Assembly (NCBI GenBank): GCA_017303755.1
Contig: JAFLBS010000004.1
Coordinates: forward strand, 310,001-374,000
From: Flavobacteriales bacterium
GTDB lineage: Bacteria > Bacteroidota > Bacteroidia > Flavobacteriales > Flavobacteriaceae
Length of the DNA stretch: 64,000 bases
Direction: 5' to 3'
Position 1 is the first letter of the stretch. Every line of letters starts with the position of its first letter. A model generated the notes under the pieces. That model ran no database searches and had not been told where the DNA came from. It saw nothing but the letters and a program-made list of their open reading frames with translations. Shown piece after piece: positions 17,215 through 25,803 of the stretch. Position numbers and translations under genes: made by a program.

Positions 17215-17373
17215 ATGTCAGAGAAAAAAAAGACCAAATACGTAGGTAAAATCGAAGAATTACCGTCTAAAACCATTTTTATAAATGTCAATCATTTAGA
17301 GAAAGGCAATTACGAATTGAACATCGTTCAAAAGAACAAACTCATTTTAAAAACAACTTTTATAAAAAAATAG
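17215..17373 (+). CDS. 52-residue protein resembling a free-standing T9SS C-terminal domain
   Basis: An ATG-started ORF of 52 residues fills the gap between the lipoprotein and the fibre-like gene and stops two bases before the latter's ATG. Its second half, INVNHLEKGNYELNIVQ followed by a run ending TTFIKK, has the pattern of a type A T9SS sorting domain (IDVSxLxxGxYxLxI...KKFIKK). There is no signal peptide, so the product should stay in the cytoplasm, and it is not in frame with the gene before it. It may be a coupling ORF, a decayed sorting domain, or a small protein that mimics the signal. Tight packing and coding-like composition support that it is real. Confidence 0.6.
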   Translation: MSEKKKTKYVGKIEELPSKTIFINVNHLEKGNYELNIVQKNKLILKTTFIKK

Positions 17374-17375
17374 TT

Positions 17376-18782
17376 ATGAATAAATTACTCCTATTTTTGT
17401 TCCTTTTTCCAATGCTTGTTTGCGCTCAAGTAGGTGTAAACACGGCTACGCCCAATGCCATGTTGGATGTAAGTTCGACCAATAACGGTATGTTGATTCC
17501 GCGTGTGAATTTAACTTCGGTGCTCGACAATACCACCGTTGTCAATCCGCAAGGTGGTGCTTTGATTACCTCAACAGTGGTATACAATTCAACTGCAGCT
17601 GGCGTTGCTCCGAATAATGTACTACCCGGATTTTACTATTGGAATAACACGCTGTCACGATGGATTCCGATTGGTGGAACCAATGATTGGTCGTTAAATG
17701 GCAATACGGGAATTACTTCGCCCGCTGCTCCAGCAGTTTACGGAACTTCAACCATTCCAGCTACTTCCAATTTTATTGGAACAACTGACAATAATGATGT
17801 GACCGTTGCTACTAATACCATCGAACGAATGCGCGTGGAACGCACTACAGGCGACATCGGAATTGGAATTGCCGATCCGACGGAGAAATTGCATGTAAGT
17901 GATATTTCCAATACTACAAAAAGCACGATTTTGGGAGAAGCACAGCAACTCACTACTGGCACTGATTATCAAAATATTGGTGTTCGCGGGATTGGTCGCG
18001 GAATATCATCTTGGGGTTACGGAATTGGACTGATGGGAATGGGTGATACTTCTACGAGTTACTTTTCTACCGGAGTGTATGCACATTTAGGAAACACAAT
18101 TCCAGCTTCGACTACCACCAATCAGGCGTTGTTTGCCAATGGAAATAATTTAGGCTATTCTGGAATTTTTACAGGCGGAAATGTGGGAATTGGGACAACC
18201 GCGCCTAATCGATTGTTGCATCTTAATAGTGCTACGAATGGTGCCTTGCGCATTGTTGACGGAACACAGGCGAATGGTCGAGTACTCACTTCGGACGCGA
18301 ATGGAGTTGCTACTTGGCAGTCGACTGGAATTGAAAATGTTGTGGGAGTTTTAAGCGGAACGGGAGTGAATATTGCGTACAATCAAACGGCGAATTTTTT
18401 ACAAACAGGTTCGTACATTACGCTTCCACCTGGACGCTATGCAGTGAATGTAACAATGCTTTTAGCTCGAAATTCGACTTCTGCGCCATCGCCAAACAAT
18501 TCGTTTTTTTGGGTGCGATCGTCGTTTTCGGACAGTGCTGGAGTGAATCCGGTTTCATCACCTGATATTGTAGGTTCGACTTTGGCAAGTGGTAATTTTG
18601 GCGGAACAAGCGTGTACGCGATGTTGATTGGAACGATCATCATCAACAATACTTCGGCTGGAAACAAAACCTATTATTACGTAGCAGGACGAACCGTGTT
18701 TTCAAATACAACTGAAACCTTGACTGGATTTGGAAGTACGTATTGGGCTGAAAATAATATTATTGCATATAGGTTGAATTAG
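17376..18782 (+). CDS. Fibre-like secreted protein (QVGVNTATP family)
   Basis: A 468-residue protein with a signal peptide ending ...LVCAQ, then VGVNTATPNAMLDV and LIPRVNL, the family opening shared with the genes at 8942, 52172 and 59271. A GFYYWNNTLSRWIPI segment and two NVGIGTTAPNR-type units follow. The C-terminal 150 residues form a different beta-rich domain (TLPPGRYAVNVTMLL, YYYVAGRT) that could be a jelly-roll of the C1q kind. It is last in the OmpA cluster, two bases after the 52-residue ORF, and is followed by a strong terminator. It is probably exposed on the cell surface. Confidence 0.75.
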   Translation: MNKLLLFLFLFPMLVCAQVGVNTATPNAMLDVSSTNNGMLIPRVNLTSVLDNTTVVNPQGGALITSTVVYNSTAAGVAPNNVLPGFYYWNNTLSRWIPIGGTNDWSLNGNTGITSPAAPAVYGTSTIPATSNFIGTTDNNDVTVATNTIERMRVERTTGDIGIGIADPTEKLHVSDISNTTKSTILGEAQQLTTGTDYQNIGVRGIGRGISSWGYGIGLMGMGDTSTSYFSTGVYAHLGNTIPASTTTNQALFANGNNLGYSGIFTGGNVGIGTTAPNRLLHLNSATNGALRIVDGTQANGRVLTSDANGVATWQSTGIENVVGVLSGTGVNIAYNQTANFLQTGSYITLPPGRYAVNVTMLLARNSTSAPSPNNSFFWVRSSFSDSAGVNPVSSPDIVGSTLASGNFGGTSVYAMLIGTIIINNTSAGNKTYYYVAGRTVFSNTTETLTGFGSTYWAENNIIAYRLN

Positions 18783-18804
18783 AGTTGAATTAGTTTTTGT
18801 AGTG

Positions 18805-18838
18805 AAAAGCTGTTCTGAATGGAGCAGCTTTTTGTTTT
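18805..18838 (+). terminator. Rho-independent terminator of the OmpA cluster
   Basis: AAAAGCTG (18805-18812) pairs with CAGCTTTT (18825-18832) and is followed by TGTTTTT. It also marks the left limit of the AT-rich island. Confidence 0.8.
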
Positions 18839-18910
18839 TAAACAATTTAGAAGTTCCGATTTTGAGATTGAAGAGTTTTTAGAATACTCAAGATTAGTTT
18901 ATAAAAGATT

Positions 18911-19360
18911 TTACGATAGTATTTGCAATAAAAACTTTTTTCTCTTATTGTATCTTATTAAGTGCTCATCAGATGAAATCAGAGAGCATTCCATTGTCAT
19001 AGCAGCTGCATAAATTTGCTTATCATGACTATCAAAGTTGTGGTCATCTTCAATATCAACTATTTTCATATAATTTTCAAGTGTTTCTTTATCAAGTAAT
19101 CTTATTTGCATATTTTCTCTTTCCTTTATTCTATAAAATACCTCAGCAAATATTTTAGCTCCAATTTCTTGAGTTTTGATCCATTTAATATATATCTCAA
19201 TGAAAACTGTGGATGGTATTATTAATTTAATTTCTGTTGAATGAAAAGCTAAGTCTATAATTTCTATTGATTCTTTTGATATTGAAATTTCTGAATTGAA
19301 AACGCTTGAAAAATAAGACAAGATAGCATTAGTATCTAAAACGAAAATATCATCCCTCAT
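18911..19360 (-). CDS. PIN-domain nuclease-like protein, last gene of the AT-rich operon
   Basis: A 149-residue protein with the layout of a PIN-domain ribonuclease. The first acidic residue is D9 in FVLDTNAIL, E55 is in PSTVFIEIY, D113 is in DSHDKQIYAAAM and D131 is in LISSDEHL. These four positions match the metal-binding acidic set of PIN toxins and related RNases. Its ATG overlaps the stop of the preceding gene in a TAATG, which indicates translational coupling. PIN proteins are usually toxins with a small antitoxin, or RNA-cleaving effectors in larger systems. The upstream partner here does not look like a typical antitoxin. I infer that it is the effector of the four-gene set. Confidence 0.8.
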   Translation of the reverse strand: MRDDIFVLDTNAILSYFSSVFNSEISISKESIEIIDLAFHSTEIKLIIPSTVFIEIYIKWIKTQEIGAKIFAEVFYRIKERENMQIRLLDKETLENYMKIVDIEDDHNFDSHDKQIYAAAMTMECSLISSDEHLIRYNKRKKFLLQILS

Positions 19361-19710
19361 TATAAATTATTTTGAACTTCAATTAAATGTTGCTCTAAAG
19401 TTGAGCCATTAAAAGGATACTTATATAAATTCTCAATAAAATGTTCGTCACTTTCCTGAATAAGAAAACTACATTCTTGATCCAATTCATATATAAAATC
19501 AATTAATTCAGGTTTATACTTACCTTTTTTCTCTAATCTTTCCAATAAGATACACAACAAATGATTTATACCACAAATAGTAATCTCCCAATATTTAGAA
19601 TTTTCATAATGCTCTTCTATATGGCAGTAATCTTCTTTATTAAAATCATTATTGAAATAAACTATATTCAAAAATTCATTATACTCATCAATACTTAAAG
19701 CATACTTCAT
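19360..19710 (-). CDS. Small protein of unknown function, third gene of the AT-rich operon
   Basis: A 116-residue acidic, mainly helical protein. I prefer the start at 19710 (MKYALSIDEYNEFL), because a longer reading would run 60 bases into the ATPase gene and this one begins one base after that gene's stop. It has a WEITICGINHLLCILLERLEKKGKY helical segment and ends ...LEQHLIEVQNNL. No domain was recognised. Its stop overlaps the PIN gene's ATG. By position it could be an inhibitor of the PIN protein or an adaptor between ATPase and nuclease; both are inference. Confidence 0.7.
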   Translation of the reverse strand: MKYALSIDEYNEFLNIVYFNNDFNKEDYCHIEEHYENSKYWEITICGINHLLCILLERLEKKGKYKPELIDFIYELDQECSFLIQESDEHFIENLYKYPFNGSTLEQHLIEVQNNL

Positions 19711-19711
19711 A

Positions 19712-21109
19712 TCATTTCGTTTTTGCCTTATTGAAAAGACTATCAGACTCTTCTTTTGAAATATCACCATGATCCTCTATCCCAATTTCTTCATCTTTAC
19801 CTAACTTTAGTCTAACAAAATTATCATCGATTAACTTTACTTTTTCTTTTACAGCTTCTTCTATTAACAGATGAGCTTTTTCAAGTATTGCCGAAGCATT
19901 AAACTCTGATATTTCACTAATTAATGCAATAGAACTATCATTGAATGGACTTAACTTATTTTCGCTTTCATCTGTAATTCTATATTGATTCAAATAAATT
20001 TCTATCAATGATTTAGCATGGTTTACATCAAGTTTATTAAATGAGATTATATGTTTTGAAACAGCTCCAGTCTCATTAATTAAAGGACTTCTTCTATTCA
20101 TTCCAGACACAGCCCATGCTTTTTCTATTAATCTTGGGACACCTGCATGCAATACTAAAATCATATTATAAAATCCTACTTTAGCATTTTCTGAAATTCC
20201 GTCAAATAAATTTGTTCTAACTTCTAATGCAAACTCATGTTTCAGCTTTTCGCTTTGAAAATCTGGAATTCTTTCAAAATCATCAATTATGATATATGAA
20301 CCATTGAAACCACTTGCTTTAAAAAAAAGTACTAGTTCGTTGAATATGAAATTTATTCTCTCTTTTCCTTTTTTTAATTCACTGTAGTATTTAACAAAAT
20401 CTTTTTGAGTTGTTACTGAATATGTGTAAAAAACATTTCTATCTTTATACAATGGAAAAAGAGAATTTATCTTTTTGAATTCCGCTTTCTCAAATATATA
20501 ATTACTTATTTCATTAATTTTTATTTGTTTTTCTTTAAAAAATTCAGGATCATTCAATTTTTCTATCAAATCATTTTCTTTTTCAAAATTAATTTTACCT
20601 GGCATTCTTTCACTCAAAATTTCTGCTCTAAGTGATGCAAGTGAATATTTTATAATGTTTTTATTTATTATTTCTTCAAATATTAAGTCAACTAAATCAT
20701 AGAATGATTTGGTCCTTCCGCTAGGTTCTGGAGACACATGCAATCCGAAACACTTATTAAGGTCTTCAGAAATATCCATGCAATAATCTAAATTAATTCT
20801 GTCAATTAAATTCAACGTAAAAGCAGATTTACCATTACCTCTTCCTACATATGAATTATCATTTATATAAGCTAAACGTATGTGATTTGGATCCGATTGT
20901 GATACTTTTATAAAATTTTCTATAATATTACTATACTCTGTTTCTCTTATTCTACTTTCATATATTCTCCCATTATACCTATTATCATCTGATACTTTAT
21001 TCACGAACGGAGTAACAGGAAAAGGATTTTCAGAAAGGTTTAAAAATTCATATTTTGATGAAGAGTCATCAGAAAGTTTACTAGTTGGTTTTTTTAAAAT
21101 GTTTTTCAT
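19712..21109 (-). CDS. P-loop ATPase, second gene of the AT-rich operon
   Basis: A 465-residue ATPase. A variant Walker A, VGRGNGKS, is at residues 88-95; the usual first glycine is Val88. A Walker B of the form YIIIDDFE is at about 275. The N-terminal LSENPFPVTPF stretch recalls the opening of ExeA/TniB-type and ORC-like AAA+ proteins (LxxNPFxxTP). A later LVLHAGVPRLIEKAW segment may be a sensor region. There is no membrane segment. It starts two bases after the stop of the first gene and ends one base before the third. It probably acts as the energy-consuming or sensing core of the system. The specific family is unknown to me. Confidence 0.75.
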   Translation of the reverse strand: MKNILKKPTSKLSDDSSSKYEFLNLSENPFPVTPFVNKVSDDNRYNGRIYESRIRETEYSNIIENFIKVSQSDPNHIRLAYINDNSYVGRGNGKSAFTLNLIDRINLDYCMDISEDLNKCFGLHVSPEPSGRTKSFYDLVDLIFEEIINKNIIKYSLASLRAEILSERMPGKINFEKENDLIEKLNDPEFFKEKQIKINEISNYIFEKAEFKKINSLFPLYKDRNVFYTYSVTTQKDFVKYYSELKKGKERINFIFNELVLFFKASGFNGSYIIIDDFERIPDFQSEKLKHEFALEVRTNLFDGISENAKVGFYNMILVLHAGVPRLIEKAWAVSGMNRRSPLINETGAVSKHIISFNKLDVNHAKSLIEIYLNQYRITDESENKLSPFNDSSIALISEISEFNASAILEKAHLLIEEAVKEKVKLIDDNFVRLKLGKDEEIGIEDHGDISKEESDSLFNKAKTK

Positions 21110-21111
21110 TT

Positions 21112-22401
21112 TTAAATATTTTTTCTATAATCTATTGCTATTATGTTCTTATATTGACCATTTATAGAAACTGGTTCTCTTTTTAAATACATGGCATTAG
21201 TTTCATATGGCAATCTATCTGCTTCTAAAGAAATTTGAACTGTTGTTTGACCTTTTAGATTTTTAAGATAAATTTTTTCTAAAAACTCATTAAATATGTA
21301 GCTTGGTATTCTTTTTTTATAGCAAACACGTTCTCTCAAATCAGCAATTCTAATAAAGTTTGTTCCTCTTGATCTTTTCAATTCAAAATAACAAGTTATC
21401 AAAGCTTCAACGAAATTATCTTGATTATCTCTATTCCATATAAGTCTATGAATAAATAACTTTTCACCAGTAGGATATTCGTATAATTGATACAAATCTT
21501 TATTACTGTTCTTTTTTATTATTAAAGATGTTGGAAAGACTAATCTTCCATCAAATTCAGGGTAAAATTCAGTAGTATGAACCACTCCTAATTGTTTTCC
21601 TCTTTCTACCCAAATATTAAAAGTTTCAAATGAATATGGGTAATCATAAATATTATTCAAAAAATAATTCAGCCAATACTTTCTAATTCTATTGATTATT
21701 GAATTGTACTTTAAAGAGTTAAATATTTCATCTCGTTCATTTGATAAAACATTATCATTTAATAAATTATTTAATAATGTCTGATTGGCTTCTTCGAGGT
21801 CGTACTTTTGTTCTAAAAACCTAGAACAGTCAAATTCTAATTTTCTTTTGAGTTTAGAACAGTAATCTATCCAGCTGCCATTTGTTTTCATTTTGTCCTT
21901 TTCTAAACCTAACTTACCAGGTGAATATATAGGAAATATTAACAAACCATTTTTGGTTTTATTTTGAGCATAACAAAGTTTTACTAAATGATAAAAAGCT
22001 AAATATTTACTTTCCATTGACTTTAACAATAAATGATAAAAACTTCTTTTATCTTTTTCAGCAATAGTCAAATATTCAATACCTAAATCAGTAATATTGA
22101 TAAACCTATTCTTTTCTTTAATTAGATTATAATTAACAGCTTCAATTATAACTTGATTAAATGTGTAGATATATCTTTGAACTTGCTTATTTGTCAAATC
22201 CGATTTATCTATTGTCAATCTCTTGTATTTTGACTCTCCTAAACTCTCTTTTTCTTTAAGAATTTTGAAATTAAAAAAAACATCTACCTTATCATTATAT
22301 ATTTTACAACTTTGTAGTAAGATATAAATGTAGTCCAAAAAATAAAATTTCTTTACCATTTGTGGACTAGGTTCTATATCATTAAATATATTGTTTATCA
22401 T
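21112..22401 (-). CDS. Unrecognised protein, possible winged-helix, first gene of the AT-rich operon
   Basis: A 429-residue protein rich in Lys, Asn, Ile and Tyr, as expected from the very AT-rich DNA. The first 140 residues look helical with a possible winged-helix segment (TNKQVQRYIYTFNQVII, then NITDLGIEYLTIAEKDK). The middle has many aromatic residues (IRKYWLNYFLNNIYDYPYSF). The C-terminal third contains RGTNFIRIADLRERVCYKKRIPSYIFNEFL, which again has the feel of a helix-turn-helix. No enzyme motif was seen. As the promoter-proximal gene it may be the DNA-binding or target-recognition component, which is inference from layout only. Confidence 0.65.
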   Translation of the reverse strand: MINNIFNDIEPSPQMVKKFYFLDYIYILLQSCKIYNDKVDVFFNFKILKEKESLGESKYKRLTIDKSDLTNKQVQRYIYTFNQVIIEAVNYNLIKEKNRFINITDLGIEYLTIAEKDKRSFYHLLLKSMESKYLAFYHLVKLCYAQNKTKNGLLIFPIYSPGKLGLEKDKMKTNGSWIDYCSKLKRKLEFDCSRFLEQKYDLEEANQTLLNNLLNDNVLSNERDEIFNSLKYNSIINRIRKYWLNYFLNNIYDYPYSFETFNIWVERGKQLGVVHTTEFYPEFDGRLVFPTSLIIKKNSNKDLYQLYEYPTGEKLFIHRLIWNRDNQDNFVEALITCYFELKRSRGTNFIRIADLRERVCYKKRIPSYIFNEFLEKIYLKNLKGQTTVQISLEADRLPYETNAMYLKREPVSINGQYKNIIAIDYRKNI

Positions 22402-22537
22402 ATGTTTTAAAATATTAGCTAATATAAGGAATATTAATAATTGATATTAAATAATTTTGCATTCTAATTTTAATTTTAGAGCTAACAAATTGTCATAAGA
22501 AATCCATTAAAATTAATTTCATAAAACAAAATTTTAT

Positions 22538-22618
22538 TTGAAATACAGAAGAGTTGCTCCTGAAACAAGACCAAAACATCCTGACTTAAAACCTCATATT
22601 CATAAGCCAAAGGATTAA
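22538..22618 (+). pseudogene. Possible 3' remnant of a lost gene
   Basis: A plus-strand frame without an ATG ends in KYRRVAPETRPKHPDL followed by a basic tail and TAA. The composition (Arg/Pro/His-rich) is protein-like, and the frame is open back to about 22487. It may be the tail of a gene displaced when the island arrived, or a chance ORF. Confidence 0.25.
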
Positions 22619-22674
22619 ATTATCTAAAATAATAAGTAACTATTTATTCTCCTTTTTAATTAGAACGTAAAACT

Positions 22675-22841
22675 CCTAGCCCAGATTGAAGTGGAAAGCC
22701 CGGAAAGCTAAAAAAGTAGTTTTTGTTGGCTTGTGAAAGCGACCAACGGAAGCTTACATAAGACTTACAAAAACACTTGTTTAGATTGAGGACTTGAAAC
22801 GTAAAGCTGGAGATTGCTTCGTGCCTCGCAATGACGCTAAG
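22675..22841 (+). repeat. Dispersed CCTAGCCCAGA element, copy 1
   Basis: It starts CCTAGCCCAGATTGAAGTGG and contains TTGTTGG, AAAGCGACCAACGGAAGCTT, a TTGAAAC unit and GAGATTGCTTCGTGCC with CTCGCAATGACG. The first 90 bases share most landmarks with the element at 62030-62175, and the opening word also occurs reversed at 1028-1037. Elements like this are common in flavobacterial intergenic DNA; they may form a structured RNA or be REP-like. Confidence 0.65.
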
Positions 22842-23330
22842 TTAAATAGGCAACTCCATCACGTAATCGTCCATGATGTAGCCGTTTCCGATTTGGAATT
22901 GCTTTTCTTCGACGATGTGGAAACCTTGTTTGAGGTAGAAGTCTTTGGCTTTGTTGAAGCGATTTACTGTTAAAACTAAAGCTGAATTTTGGGCATTTAA
23001 AGCTAATTCTCGAACGTGATTGATGAGCAATTTTCCGATGCCTTTACCTTGAATGGTAGGCAAAACGTAGAGTTTGTGGATTTTGGTTTTGGTTGTATTT
23101 TCCCAGTTGATTTCGTAGGAAACAAAACCGATGAATTCGCCTTCGTCTTCTACCAATAAAAAGGGTTTGGTGGGCAATTGTTGTTCCAACGAATCGATGC
23201 TGTACATCATCTCCATCATGTAATCGAATTGCTCTTTCGACAGTATGTCGCCGTACGTAACTGGCCAAATTTTATAGGCTAATTCCTGAACAATGGGCAA
23301 TTGTTCTTTTGTTGCCACTGAAATTGTCAT
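22842..23330 (-). CDS. GNAT family N-acetyltransferase
   Basis: A 162-residue GNAT-fold enzyme that should transfer an acetyl group from acetyl-CoA to an amine. The acetyl-CoA loop IQGKGIGKLL (motif A) follows the KLYVLP strand, and ALVLTVNRFNKAKDFYLKQGFHI is the typical motif B with its NxxAxxFY helix. The substrate is unknown. Its ATG overlaps the folD stop (TAATG), so it is coupled to folD and probably cotranscribed, though a functional link to folate metabolism is not evident. Confidence 0.88.
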   Translation of the reverse strand: MTISVATKEQLPIVQELAYKIWPVTYGDILSKEQFDYMMEMMYSIDSLEQQLPTKPFLLVEDEGEFIGFVSYEINWENTTKTKIHKLYVLPTIQGKGIGKLLINHVRELALNAQNSALVLTVNRFNKAKDFYLKQGFHIVEEKQFQIGNGYIMDDYVMELPI

Positions 23331-24214
23331 TATTTTTTCAATCGTTTTTGTTCTCTCGCTAACAAAGTATTTTTAAGCAACATGGCAATAGTCATCGGAC
23401 CAACTCCGCCTGGAACTGGAGTAATGAATGAGGCTTTTTTGACTACATTTTCAAAATCAACATCGCCTGTAATTCGGTAACCTCTTTCGGCGGTTTCGTC
23501 GGCAACTCTTGTGATTCCAACATCGATGATGACCGCGTCGTCTTTGATCATTTCGGCTTTTAGGTAATTCGGAACACCGAGTGCAGTGATGATAATATCA
23601 GCTTGTGAAGTAATTTGATTGATGTTTTTGGTATGACTGTGCGTAAGTGTTACGGTTGAATTTCCGGGGAAACCTTTTCGTCCCATTAGTATACTCATTG
23701 GGCGGCCTACGATGTGACTGCGACCAATAACTACGGTATGTTTTCCTTCGGTATCAACATTGTAGCGTTCTAACAATTCTAGAATTCCAAATGGCGTTGC
23801 TGGAATGAACGTACTCATATCTAAGGCCATTTTTCCGAAGTTTTCAGGATGGAAACCGTCAACGTCTTTGCTCGGATCGATGGACATGATGATGTGTTGC
23901 GTATCGATTTGTTTGGGTAACGGAAGTTGCACGATAAAACCATCGATGTCATCATTTTGATTCAGTTCTTTGATTTTTTTGAGCAATTCAGTTTCAGAAG
24001 TGGTGCTGGGCATTTTCACCAAAGTCGATTCAAAACCCACGCGTTCGCAGGCTTTCACTTTGCTTCCCACATAAGTTAAACTTGCTCCATCATTTCCAAC
24101 AATAATCGCTGCTAAGTGAGGTACTTTTTCGCCGTTGTCTTTCATCTTTTGAACCTCGGCTGCGATTTCGTTTTTGATGTCTTCTGATACTTTTTTTCCG
24201 TCTAAAATGGTCAT
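23330..24214 (-). CDS. folD: Methylenetetrahydrofolate dehydrogenase / cyclohydrolase
   Basis: FolD interconverts 5,10-methylene-, methenyl- and 10-formyl-tetrahydrofolate in one-carbon metabolism. The 294-residue length is normal. Visible signatures are the substrate-site YVGSKVKACE with its catalytic lysine, GFIVQLPLP, the VDGFHPEN motif, the NADP-binding VIGRSHIVGRP turn, and ITPVPGGVGPMTIAMLL near the C-terminus. It stands between ffh and the acetyltransferase gene on the same strand. A terminator between ffh and folD suggests that it has its own promoter. Confidence 0.97.
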   Translation of the reverse strand: MTILDGKKVSEDIKNEIAAEVQKMKDNGEKVPHLAAIIVGNDGASLTYVGSKVKACERVGFESTLVKMPSTTSETELLKKIKELNQNDDIDGFIVQLPLPKQIDTQHIIMSIDPSKDVDGFHPENFGKMALDMSTFIPATPFGILELLERYNVDTEGKHTVVIGRSHIVGRPMSILMGRKGFPGNSTVTLTHSHTKNINQITSQADIIITALGVPNYLKAEMIKDDAVIIDVGITRVADETAERGYRITGDVDFENVVKKASFITPVPGGVGPMTIAMLLKNTLLAREQKRLKK

Positions 24215-24290
24215 TGTCGTGTTGTTGTTTTTATGTTAGCCACGAATTCACAAATTATAAAAAATAATGAACTCATAAAAAATATATCGA

Positions 24291-24317
24291 ATAAAAAAGA
24301 CGCGATGAATCGCGTCT
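24291..24317 (-). terminator. Terminator of ffh
   Basis: AGACGCGAT (24298-24306) pairs with ATCGCGTCT (24309-24317). On the minus strand it is followed by TTTTTTATTCG. A half copy of the CACGAATTCACAAATTA repeat lies just beyond, at 24241. Confidence 0.75.
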
Positions 24318-24325
24318 CTACATTA

Positions 24326-25663
24326 TTATTTCATTCCTTTCATTCCACCCATCATACGCATCATGTTTTTGCCGCCTGGACCTTGCATCATTTTCATCAT
24401 TTTGCTCATTTGGTCGAATTGCTTCATCAACTGATTTACCTCTTCGATTTTGCGTCCGGCACCTTTGGCGATGCGGGTTTTTCTCTTTAAATCGATGATG
24501 GATGGTTTGCTTCTTTCTTTGGGTGTCATTGAATGGATGATGGCTTCCACGTGTTTGAATGCATCGTCTTCAATTTCAACATCTTTCAAGGCTTTTCCAG
24601 CACCAGGAATCATTCCGACTAAGTCTTTCATGCTTCCCATTTTCTTGATTTGTTGAATTTGCGCCAAGAAATCGTCAAAACCGAATTCGTTTTTCGCAAT
24701 TTTCTTTTGGAGTTTACGTGCTTCCTCTTCGTCGTATTGTTCTTGTGCTCTTTCTACTAAGGAAACTACGTCACCCATTCCGAGAATTCGATCGGCCATA
24801 CGCGAAGGATAGAACACGTCAATCGCGTCCATTTTTTCACCTGTTCCAATGAATTTGATGGGTTTATCCACTACCGATTTAATCGAAATAGCGGCTCCAC
24901 CACGAGTATCACCATCTAATTTGGTTAAAATTACACCGTCAAAATTCAGGCGATCGTTAAAGGCTTTTGCCGTATTTACAGCATCTTGACCTGTCATCGA
25001 ATCGACTACGAATAAGGTTTCTTGTGGTTGAATTGCTTTGTGAACGTTGGCGATTTCGGTCATCATTTCTTCATCGACAGCCAAACGACCCGCAGTATCG
25101 ACAATTACTACATTAAATCCATTCGCTTTTGCGTAGGCAATGGCTTTTAGTGAAATGTCAACTGGATTTTTATTCTCTGGTTCAGAGTATACTTCTACTC
25201 CAACTTGATCTCCCACTACATGCAACTGATTAATTGCCGCTGGACGGTAAATATCACACGCTACTAAAAGTGGTTTTTTATTCTTTTTGGTTTTAAGATA
25301 ATTGGCTAATTTTCCGGAAAAGGTAGTTTTACCCGAACCTTGTAAACCCGACATTAAAATTACGGTTGGATTACCCGAAAGATTGATTCCGGAAGCATCA
25401 CCGCCCATTAATTCGGTCAGTTCATCTTTTACAATTTTAACTAATAATTGACCTGGTTCTAAAGTAGTTAAAACGTTTTGCCCGATTGCTTTTTCTTTAA
25501 CCGAAGTAGTAAAATCTTTGGCAATTTTAAAGTTAACGTCGGCATCAAGCAAGGCGCGACGTACTTCTTTTAAAGTTTCGGCTACGTTTACTTCGGTGAT
25601 TTTTCCGTGTCCTTTTAGGATGTGGAACGCTTTATCTAATTTATCGCTTAAATTATTGAACAT
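24326..25663 (-). CDS. ffh: Signal recognition particle protein (SRP54)
   Basis: Ffh binds the 4.5S RNA and signal peptides and, as a GTPase, delivers ribosomes to FtsY at the membrane. The 445-residue protein has the helical N domain and the G domain with GLQGSGKTTF, DTAGR and TKLDGDTRGG. The C-terminal M domain is methionine-rich, ending QGPGGKNMMRMMGGMKGMK. The RNA-binding SKPSIIDLKRKTRIAKGAG segment, with its GRK helix, is intact. The start is supported by a -7 box upstream. The SRP RNA gene was not found in the window. Confidence 0.97.
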   Translation of the reverse strand: MFNNLSDKLDKAFHILKGHGKITEVNVAETLKEVRRALLDADVNFKIAKDFTTSVKEKAIGQNVLTTLEPGQLLVKIVKDELTELMGGDASGINLSGNPTVILMSGLQGSGKTTFSGKLANYLKTKKNKKPLLVACDIYRPAAINQLHVVGDQVGVEVYSEPENKNPVDISLKAIAYAKANGFNVVIVDTAGRLAVDEEMMTEIANVHKAIQPQETLFVVDSMTGQDAVNTAKAFNDRLNFDGVILTKLDGDTRGGAAISIKSVVDKPIKFIGTGEKMDAIDVFYPSRMADRILGMGDVVSLVERAQEQYDEEEARKLQKKIAKNEFGFDDFLAQIQQIKKMGSMKDLVGMIPGAGKALKDVEIEDDAFKHVEAIIHSMTPKERSKPSIIDLKRKTRIAKGAGRKIEEVNQLMKQFDQMSKMMKMMQGPGGKNMMRMMGGMKGMK

Positions 25664-25684
25664 GAGTTGTTATTTTTTGAAGTG

Positions 25685-25714
25685 CAAATATAACGTAAAG
25701 TTAGAAAGTTTCAA
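25685..25714 (-). promoter_or_regulatory. Housekeeping promoter of ffh (TTG-N19-TATATTTG)
   Basis: On the minus strand, TTG (25714-25712) is followed after 19 bases by TATATTTG (25692-25685), a full match to the Bacteroidota primary-sigma consensus. It is 21 bases from the ffh ATG. Confidence 0.7.
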
Positions 25715-25740
25715 ATTAAGATTGAATCAAAAAAATACAG

Positions 25741-25766
25741 GTAGGGTTTTTTGAAAGTGGTTTGTT
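25741..25766 (+). promoter_or_regulatory. Candidate ECF-sigma promoter, site A
   Basis: GTAGGGTTT at 25741-25749 and TTGTT at 25762-25766, 37 bases before the lipoprotein ATG at 25804. It is one of six sites in the window that share GTAGGGT-N15-TGTT with identical spacing. Confidence 0.65.
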
Positions 25767-25803
25767 TCATATCAAAATTAAATAACTCTAAATTTAAAAT
25801 TTT

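Larger units (their letters stand above)
22402..22841. other. AT-rich spacer with promoter of the island operon, a gene remnant and a repeat
   Basis: These 440 bases separate the island from the acetyltransferase gene. The left part, up to about 22660, is extremely AT-rich and must contain the operon promoter, but no clear TAnnTTTG box is visible on the minus strand. A short open stretch ends at 22618. From 22675 a dispersed flavobacterial repeat begins. Confidence 0.6.

Noticed and set aside
18819-19013. 64-residue plus-strand ORF
   Set aside because: It starts inside the terminator and overlaps the PIN gene on the other strand, so it is a shadow.
18911-22401. Island as a prophage or transposon
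   Set aside because: No integrase, transposase, structural gene, flanking tRNA or clear target duplication was seen.
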